Assembly (NCBI GenBank): GCA_015491275.1
Contig: WFWF01000016.1
Span: forward strand, 1 to 6,192
DNA length: 6,192 nucleotides
Source of the DNA: Aquificales bacterium
GTDB taxonomy: Bacteria; Aquificota; Aquificia; Aquificales; Aquificaceae
Direction: 5' to 3'
Below are positions 1-4,893 of this stretch, piece by piece. The notes beneath the pieces were generated by a model, which worked only from the letters and a program-made list of their open reading frames with translations, was not told the origin of the DNA and ran no database searches. How positions within the stretch are numbered: position 1 is the stretch's first letter; every line of letters begins with the position of its first letter. The position numbers and the translations under genes are program-made.

Positions 1-455
1 ATAATAAGGTTCTTCCAATCCTGAGGTAGTGAAAAGGAGGATGCATCCTTTTTAACATTTATCTCTTTAAGTTCCCTTCTTATATCTTCAACCATTTTCT
101 TTAATTCTTTAACATCATCGTTTGTAGCATAAGCAACCTGCTTGGGGGTACGCGTCGCTTCCCTTGTCGGTTTCGGAAAAACGACATACTTTTCGTTTAT
201 ATCACATATTTTTATATAGGCATCCGGAAACTTCCTTTTTATAAAAGGCAGGATTGTTTGCAGTTCGCTCCTTACATTGGTTGCCCCCACCCTCAGCAGA
301 TATATGTTGCCTTTTTTCTCTATCCTTGCATGTTCAAACTTTTTAACATGCTCATAATATCCTTTCAAAACTTCAAAGTCCGTATTTGCCGCTACCTGAA
401 TACAGTACTCGCCGAAGGAAAGACCTATAGTAATAAGGATTATAATAAGTAGCAT
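1..455 (-). CDS. Secreted SPOR-like domain protein, C-terminal part beyond window
   Basis: I translated the reverse strand by hand from the ATG at 455-453; the frame stays open for 151 codons to the left edge, so the gene is cut off. An in-frame TAA two codons upstream (461-459) fixes this ATG as the earliest start. The N-terminus is hydrophobic (MLLIIILITIGLSFG), fitting a signal peptide or anchor, but it lacks the usual basic residues. Residues about 17-84 (from YCIQVAA to YIKIC) have the beta-alpha-beta-beta-alpha-beta rhythm and opening motif of SPOR-like domains, which in other proteins bind denuded peptidoglycan. Residues 98-111 are a polar linker, and 112-136 are a charged, coiled-coil-like helix (DDVKELKKMVEDIRREL). 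It begins 24 bases after the flagellar gene's stop, so co-transcription is likely. No clear Shine-Dalgarno precedes the ATG. The SPOR call is inference from pattern, and the function is unknown. An envelope or periplasmic role is the reasonable reading. Confidence 0.72.
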   Translation of the reverse strand, partial: MLLIIILITIGLSFGEYCIQVAANTDFEVLKGYYEHVKKFEHARIEKKGNIYLLRVGATNVRSELQTILPFIKRKFPDAYIKICDINEKYVVFPKPTREATRTPKQVAYATNDDVKELKKMVEDIRRELKEINVKKDASSFSLPQDWKNLI

Positions 456-479
456 AATTTAATATTCTACAGGATTTGA

Positions 480-1208
480 TTAAGCCCTAAGACCCCTTGA
501 TACCCTTGATTGTATAAGATCAAAGGATTGGATCAGTCTGGTGTAAACCTCATGAGCCCTTGATGTCTCTATAATATTTATCATCTCTTTTACTGGATCC
601 ACATTTGAACCTTCAACAAATCCTTGCCACAATCTGTAATTAGCCCTTCCCACGGGATTCCCCGTGAACATACCCCTACCTACCTTTACAGGATTATCAA
701 GAACAACCACAGCTAATCTACCCACAATTTCACCGTTGTTGTAAATATACCCTTCTTTATCAATATTAAAATCTTCTACGACTCTAATATATCTTCCGTC
801 TTCCGTAAGCACCCTGTATCCCAAATCGTTAACAAGATAGCTGTCCCTGTCAACCTTAAAGTTTCCCTTCCTTGTATAGAAAAGATTTGTTCCGTCTGTA
901 ACGGTGAAGAATCCTTCTCCCTCTATTGCAATGTCCAGTTTATTGTTTGTTTGAATAAGCGGACCCTGGGACATATCCGTACTTATACTTCTCACCAAAG
1001 GATAAACAAAATTGTTGGAAGGATTTTCTGGAGATGTGTTGTTCACCCTTACGCCGTTATCAACATACCATGCACCTGCCACCAAAAGATCCTTTTTAAA
1101 CCCGTAAGTATCCGCATTGGAGAGATTTGCGGTTGTCACTCCGAGTTTCCTTTCCTGAAGGAGCATTCCCGAGGCAAGCAGATATACGGGCTGGTAATCC
1201 AAAGCCAT
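480..1208 (-). CDS. flgF: Flagellar basal-body rod protein, FlgF/FlgG family
   Basis: A 242-residue axial protein of the flagellar rod, exported by the flagellar type III apparatus and assembled outside the inner membrane. The N-terminal rod signature spans residues 11-40 (LASGML then TTANLSNADTYGFKKD), equivalent to the family's ASGM...ANNLANVNTTGFK. The central part has the typical QGPLIQTNNKLDIAIEGEGFF block at 81-101. The C-terminal flagellar domain is at 196-230 (VEGSNVDPVKEMINIIETSRA). Both ends are helical, as expected for coiled-coil packing in the rod. The length is closer to FlgF (about 250) than FlgG (about 260), and the exact paralogue is uncertain; Aquificota annotations often call such proteins FlgG1/FlgG2. 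The ATG at 1208 gives the usual short stretch before ASGM. No good Shine-Dalgarno is visible just upstream. Sigma-28-like sequences precede it. A SPOR-like gene follows at 24 bases. Confidence 0.93.
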   Translation of the reverse strand: MALDYQPVYLLASGMLLQERKLGVTTANLSNADTYGFKKDLLVAGAWYVDNGVRVNNTSPENPSNNFVYPLVRSISTDMSQGPLIQTNNKLDIAIEGEGFFTVTDGTNLFYTRKGNFKVDRDSYLVNDLGYRVLTEDGRYIRVVEDFNIDKEGYIYNNGEIVGRLAVVVLDNPVKVGRGMFTGNPVGRANYRLWQGFVEGSNVDPVKEMINIIETSRAHEVYTRLIQSFDLIQSRVSRGLRA

Positions 1209-1219
1209 GTTGTATGGTT

Positions 1220-1246
1220 AAATCGGTCTTTCCCTTCGGAATTTTA
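1220..1246 (-). promoter_or_regulatory. Alternative overlapping sigma-28-like promoter for flgF
   Basis: A second arrangement on the same strand: TAAAATTC (1246-1239), 11 bases, ACCGATTT (1227-1220). It matches the sigma-28 consensus in 6 of 8 (-35) and 5 of 8 (-10, with CCGAT intact), the same total as the neighbouring candidate. If used, transcription would start about five bases before the ATG and the message would be nearly leaderless, which would fit the missing Shine-Dalgarno. Only one of the two candidates need be real. Confidence 0.35.
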
Positions 1247-1259
1247 AGGTTATACTTTA
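1233..1259 (-). promoter_or_regulatory. Candidate sigma-28 (FliA) promoter for flgF
   Basis: Reading leftward, TAAAGTAT (1259-1252), an 11-base spacer, then TCCGAAGG (1240-1233). The classical flagellar sigma-28 consensus is TAAAGTTT-N11-GCCGATAA, so the -35 half matches 7 of 8, the spacing is exact, and the -10 half keeps the CCGA core only. Aquifex is known to have FliA and FlgM. Transcription would start near 1226, giving a leader of about 18 bases. Placement directly upstream of a flagellar gene supports it; the match to the -10 half is partial. Confidence 0.5.
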
Positions 1260-1266
1260 ATAGAAG

Positions 1267-1307
1267 GCGGAGGGAAGGAGGAAATCTTTTTCCTCTTGAA
1301 ACTCCGC
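1267..1307. repeat. Nested inverted repeat in the divergent intergenic region
   Basis: The outer arms are GCGGAG (1267-1272) and CTCCGC (1302-1307). The inner arms are GAGGAAA (1278-1284) and TTTCCTC (1289-1295) around a 4-base loop. Both stems pair perfectly, with small internal loops of 5 and 6 bases. It lies between the leftward flagellar promoter region and the start of the rightward protease gene. It could be a protein-binding dyad or, if transcribed, a leader hairpin. It has no adjoining T-run that would make it a convincing terminator. Confidence 0.5.
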
Positions 1308-1324
1308 ATATTCTCCAGTTTTAT
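1296..1324 (+). promoter_or_regulatory. Weak sigma-70-like promoter candidate for the M6 protease gene
   Basis: TTGAAA (1296-1301, 5 of 6 to TTGACA), a 17-base spacer and TTTTAT (1319-1324, 4 of 6 to TATAAT). Transcription would begin near 1331 and leave about 20 bases of leader that include the Shine-Dalgarno. The -35 box falls in the internal loop of the nested inverted repeat, so a factor bound to the repeat could block it. Such short matches are common by chance. Confidence 0.3.
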
Positions 1325-1337
1325 GAACATGGGAATC

Positions 1338-1347
1338 GGGAGGTGAT
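1338..1347 (+). promoter_or_regulatory. Strong Shine-Dalgarno fixing the M6 protease start
   Basis: GGGAGGTGAT is almost the full complement of the 16S rRNA 3' end. The GGAGG core ends 7 bases before the ATG at 1351. This settles the start and implies efficient translation, in contrast to the flagellar gene opposite. Confidence 0.88.
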
Positions 1348-1350
1348 GAC

Positions 1351-4300
1351 ATGGGTAGATTTTTAATTTTCCTTATCCTTACTGCGGTGACCCTTTCCTT
1401 TTCGGTACCTGCAAATCCCTTCCCCTCGGAGATAGTTCAACCCGACGGTACAAGGATTGTAGTATTCCTTAAAGGTGATGAATACTTCCACTGGACCGAA
1501 ACGGAAGAGGGTTATCCCGTTGTAAAGGACGAGATGAGCGGATGGTGGTATTATGCAACCTTCACCAAAGGGAAACTTGTTAAGACCGACTTTATTGCGG
1601 GGAAGGTTGATCCATCATCTGTCGGTATAAAGGAGGTTGATAGGGGATGGGTAAAAGCCTTCGTTTCCGCTTCAAAGCCAAATATTCAATATGCTCCACC
1701 CCCGCTACCCCACAATCAGAACATCCTTGTTATACTCGTTGATTTTGACAATATGAACGGTACTTCCGCGGGCTCGGATTTTAACGGAAAATTCTTCGGT
1801 GCTGGCAAGACCGTAAAGGATTTTTATTCCAAAATGTCAAACGGTCAGTTTACGATTGTTCCCGCGTCCGAGTCTTCGGGCACAGCAAATGACGGTATAG
1901 TCGGGTGGATAAGGATAGGAACAAGCCATCCGAATTGTGAGCAGTACGCTACAGTATCCGATCAGATGAACTGCTACCACAACAACATAGTAAAACCCGC
2001 AATAAACGGTGCAGATTCCTTCGTAAACTTTGCAAGCTTTGATACAAACAATAACGGTAAGATAGAACCCTCAGAACTCTCCATAGTCATAGTGGTTGCG
2101 GGTTATGAGGCATCAATGCCGGATTGCAGTAATAATTATCCTAATTATTTGACTTGGGGGCACATGTCCAGAGTTGTGAACAACCCGCCCGTTGTTGATG
2201 GTGTTACCGTTGAATATTATTCCGCTTTCGGAGAAACTCACTGCAAAGGCTCCTCAACGAGGATTGCTTCCATAGGTATTATGGTTCACGAGCTCGGTCA
2301 CCTCATGTTTAATCTTCCGGATCTCTACGATACGGACGGATCCTCAAAGGGAATAGGTGTTCTCGGCGTTATGGGATCTGGATCGTGGGGGAGAATATCC
2401 AGCACCGAATGGCCCGGAGATACTCCCATCTCCATGTGTGCATGGACGAGGGCTTATGTGGGTTTTATTACACCCACCCAGTATTCAAACAATGCAAATC
2501 AGCAAGGAATAAATGTTTATGAATATAACGGATCCAATGCGAATATAATAAGGGTGAACACAAATCTTGCGGACGAATACTTCCTGATTACCTACAGGGC
2601 TACGACCGCGGGCACTTACGACGAGGCATTAAAAGTTTTCGGAATAAACAACGGCGGTGTAGCTATATGGCACATAGACGAATCCTTGTGGCCCGCCTGT
2701 AATACGGACAACTCGTGCAATAAAAATGAAAACAGGAAGATGGTTGACTTTGAAGAGGCGGACGGAAGCCAAGACCTTGATCAAAGACAGCAACAGCAAC
2801 AGCAACTAATGAGAGATGCGGATTTCTTTTCTGTTGCAGACGCCTTCAATGCAAATACAAATCCCGACAGTAAACTTAACGACGGAAGTGACAGCGGTGT
2901 TAGTATAAGTGTGGTCGGTTTCTCTCCCGGCTATTATGTTATTGATCTTATCGCGGGTAGCGGCGGTGTACCCGACATTTCCCTATCTCCCGCATCCGTA
3001 GATTTTGGCGAGGTTAATGTGGGTTCCTCTTTATCCGCGGAGATAACTATATCTAATACAGGAACCGCAAACCTGTCGGTTACTTCCGTATCCCTCTCTG
3101 GTACTGACAGCGGTGAGTTTTCCACGGATTTAAACGGCGGATCAAACCCCTGCGGTAGCATACCCTTCGTTATAAGGATAGGTTCTTCCTGTACTATAAC
3201 CGTAATTGTCTCACCTACAAAGGAAGGCCAGCTGAGTGCGATTCTTACAGTTCAATCAAACGATCCTACCAACGGTACTATGAGTATATCCCTTTCCGCA
3301 ACCGGGAAGGTACAATCTACGGGAGGGACCGGAACATCTGGCAGTGGTGAAAAGAAAGGGGACTGTACTACTACGAACACAGCCATTCCCCTATTGCTTA
3401 TAGGTTTCCTTATATTATTAAGATCACGGAAAGGAATTTTTACCCTTATAATTCTCCTTTCCTTTTCCGCTGGGTATTCAAAGCACATAACCCTTGAATG
3501 TTTTGCCAATGACGGTGCTACAAACGCGGGTCCCAATACCAAAACCGTCACCACCATAAACGGCAGTACAACATGCAGTGCGGTTCCCATCAGCAAAGAT
3601 AACATATATGCGGACGCATACGGTAACAGCTCTCTGAAATTCAGAAGACTGAAACCGAAGGTTGCGGGTGACATGTGCCAGACCGGTGTTTTCTCCCAGA
3701 GTCCTTCCTATGTAAAGGCGGAAGCAACGGGAACGGTTCTATTACTCGGGCTACCGCCCTATAAGATTACGGTGGATGAAAAGCTGTGGCTGAAGATATA
3801 CGGAAGGCTTGAGATATTCACAACCGATCCGAATAATAAGGCGAGGATAGAGGGATGTGTAAACGGTACGGATAAAATAGTAGAGTTTACACAAATCCAA
3901 CAATTTGCCAGCATAACACCCTCAGTAATTTCGGGTTCTGCGGAGTTGACACAAGGGGGATTGACTACCGCCAAAGATCTTTCTCAAGGGTGGACGGATA
4001 CGAACAATTTTCTTTGTAACGGCGATCAAAGCCTCTCCGGTGTCTACACAGGCAAAGAGATTAACAAAAAGATAGAAATTCAACTCAAAGATGTATATCC
4101 GAGAAAGATAGCAAGGGTGGATATGTGTGTTAAGATCTCCGGGTTTGCAAGGGATCTTGCTTCAAGGGCGGATTTCAAGGATAACAACTATATAGTCGGA
4201 TTATTCGTTTACGATCCGGACCAGAACAACCAACAGCAGGGTCAGAATCCGCCCCCGAGGGGCAAGAATAAACCTTTCATAGGAGTTGCTCCTTTGGATA

Positions 4301-4893
4301 AGCCCTACCTCATCATCCTACCCGGTGTAAATATGCCTCAGGATACGAAGTTTTCAACAAATATGACAGGTCATCCCGTTCTTCAGATTAACGCCTTTGC
4401 GGTAAACAATGATATCAACATATCAAAGATAAGTGTTACCATATCAAATAACTTTGATTCAATTAAAAATGGATCCCTGTATCTTGATGAAGACGGAGAC
4501 GGAAAGGTATCCTCTAAGGATACCTTACTATCAACAGCAAATCCGGATCAGACAGGCAAGCTTGTGTTTACAATAAATGTTACAGTTTCTCGTAACCAGG
4601 CAAAGAATTTCCTTTTACTCATTGATACAAGCAGTAAGCAAACAGATAAGGATATTCAGTTCAGCATACTTGCAAACAGTGATGTTGAATTAACAACTCA
4701 GGATGCAATAACAATCGGTGCACCCGTATATGGAGCGGTATTGTATGTGTCTCAGGGTGAGCCTTCAAAAGACGGAGGATCATCAAAAAGCGGCGGATCA
4801 TCAAAAAAGGGATGTGCCTCCTTGGGATACTATTCCTTCCTTTTCATACTTCTGCCCTTAACTGTTGCTGTTTATCTCAGGAGAAGGAGATAA
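1351..4893 (+). CDS. M6-family secreted metalloprotease fused to a second anchored surface protein
   Basis: One frame of 1180 residues. Residues 1-20 form a signal peptide (MGRFLIFLIL..., cleavage probably near VPA). About 30-100 is the M6-type propeptide, with GDEYFHW and a GYPVV block. About 124-535 is the zinc protease domain of the immune-inhibitor-A/PrtV family: EF-hand-like loop at 231-242 (DTNNNGKIEPSE), catalytic HELGH at 313-317 followed by LPDLYD at 322-327, MGSGSWG at 341-347, then EYFLITYR and a GGVAIWHIDE segment. About 542-653 resembles a choice-of-anchor-D/ASH beta-sandwich (VDFGEVNVG, NTGTANL, QSNDP). At 672-694 is Cys, a hydrophobic stretch and RSRK, i.e. a surface-sorting tail, where such proteases normally end. 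Instead the frame runs on into a signal-peptide-like segment (695-710), an unrecognised region with six cysteines (717-926), a Q/N/P-rich stretch (957-969), a DEDGDGKVSSKD calcium-type loop (1046-1057), and a second Cys + hydrophobic + RRRR tail (1155-1180). The protease should act outside the cell on proteins or peptides; the substrate is unknown. The function of the second half is unknown. Confidence 0.93.
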   Translation: MGRFLIFLILTAVTLSFSVPANPFPSEIVQPDGTRIVVFLKGDEYFHWTETEEGYPVVKDEMSGWWYYATFTKGKLVKTDFIAGKVDPSSVGIKEVDRGWVKAFVSASKPNIQYAPPPLPHNQNILVILVDFDNMNGTSAGSDFNGKFFGAGKTVKDFYSKMSNGQFTIVPASESSGTANDGIVGWIRIGTSHPNCEQYATVSDQMNCYHNNIVKPAINGADSFVNFASFDTNNNGKIEPSELSIVIVVAGYEASMPDCSNNYPNYLTWGHMSRVVNNPPVVDGVTVEYYSAFGETHCKGSSTRIASIGIMVHELGHLMFNLPDLYDTDGSSKGIGVLGVMGSGSWGRISSTEWPGDTPISMCAWTRAYVGFITPTQYSNNANQQGINVYEYNGSNANIIRVNTNLADEYFLITYRATTAGTYDEALKVFGINNGGVAIWHIDESLWPACNTDNSCNKNENRKMVDFEEADGSQDLDQRQQQQQQLMRDADFFSVADAFNANTNPDSKLNDGSDSGVSISVVGFSPGYYVIDLIAGSGGVPDISLSPASVDFGEVNVGSSLSAEITISNTGTANLSVTSVSLSGTDSGEFSTDLNGGSNPCGSIPFVIRIGSSCTITVIVSPTKEGQLSAILTVQSNDPTNGTMSISLSATGKVQSTGGTGTSGSGEKKGDCTTTNTAIPLLLIGFLILLRSRKGIFTLIILLSFSAGYSKHITLECFANDGATNAGPNTKTVTTINGSTTCSAVPISKDNIYADAYGNSSLKFRRLKPKVAGDMCQTGVFSQSPSYVKAEATGTVLLLGLPPYKITVDEKLWLKIYGRLEIFTTDPNNKARIEGCVNGTDKIVEFTQIQQFASITPSVISGSAELTQGGLTTAKDLSQGWTDTNNFLCNGDQSLSGVYTGKEINKKIEIQLKDVYPRKIARVDMCVKISGFARDLASRADFKDNNYIVGLFVYDPDQNNQQQGQNPPPRGKNKPFIGVAPLDKPYLIILPGVNMPQDTKFSTNMTGHPVLQINAFAVNNDINISKISVTISNNFDSIKNGSLYLDEDGDGKVSSKDTLLSTANPDQTGKLVFTINVTVSRNQAKNFLLLIDTSSKQTDKDIQFSILANSDVELTTQDAITIGAPVYGAVLYVSQGEPSKDGGSSKSGGSSKKGCASLGYYSFLFILLPLTVAVYLRRRR
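2788..2805 (+). repeat. Hexanucleotide CAGCAA x3 encoding polyglutamine
   Basis: Three exact copies of CAGCAA encode six Gln (residues 480-485) inside the protease domain, just after the conserved EEADGSQDLD block. The run falls where M6 relatives have a variable loop, so it is probably an expanded loop. A short tandem repeat of this kind can gain or lose units in frame. Confidence 0.85.
3361..3480 (+). other. Internal junction: sorting-type tail abutting a Met-less signal peptide
   Basis: Codons 671-710 of the long frame. D671-C672 is followed by a polar stretch, hydrophobic 678-690 (AIPLLLIGFLILL) and basic RSRK (691-694). That is the tripartite layout of C-terminal anchors such as MYXO-CTERM and GlyGly-CTERM. 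Right after it, GIFTLIILLSFSAGYS (695-710) has the hydrophobic core and small-residue cleavage region of a signal peptide, with RSRK doubling as its basic n-region. There is no ATG or GTG in frame nearby. The only in-frame alternative is TTG at 3394, which has no Shine-Dalgarno. The frame is uninterrupted, so the two modules are translated together unless something unusual happens. Confidence 0.75.
4774..4809 (+). repeat. 18-base direct repeat encoding the GGSSK linker
   Basis: Two adjacent 18-base units (4774-4791 and 4792-4809) differ at only a few bases and share the 13-mer GGATCATCAAAAA. They encode GGSSKS and GGSSKK, a flexible hydrophilic linker immediately before the Cys of the C-terminal anchor. 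Repeat-driven length variation of the linker is plausible. Confidence 0.85.
4813..4890 (+). other. C-terminal Cys + transmembrane + Arg surface-sorting signal
   Basis: Residues 1155-1180: C1155, a short spacer, a hydrophobic segment (YYSFLFILLPLTVAVYL) and four terminal arginines, preceded by a Gly/Ser/Lys linker. This is the layout recognised by exosortase-, rhombosortase- and myxosortase-type sorting systems; which system applies here cannot be told from the sequence. It resembles the internal tail at 672-694, with a Lys-Lys-Gly then Cys entry in both. Confidence 0.75.

Noticed and set aside
258..452. Plus-strand 64-codon frame
   Set aside because: It lies wholly opposite the SPOR-like gene, which has a signal sequence and domain pattern; the plus-strand translation has neither.
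951..1366. Two plus-strand frames across the flagellar start and intergenic region
   Set aside because: They overlap conserved rod-protein codons and the divergent promoter region, and have no recognisable features.
3394..3396. TTG as a start codon for a separate second surface protein
   Set aside because: It is in frame, but no Shine-Dalgarno precedes it and it would begin within the hydrophobic tail of the first module; read-through fusion is simpler.
3252..3674. Minus-strand 140-codon frame under the protease gene
   Set aside because: Long but antisense to the choice-of-anchor domain and junction; the peptide shows no family pattern and is explained as a codon-bias shadow.
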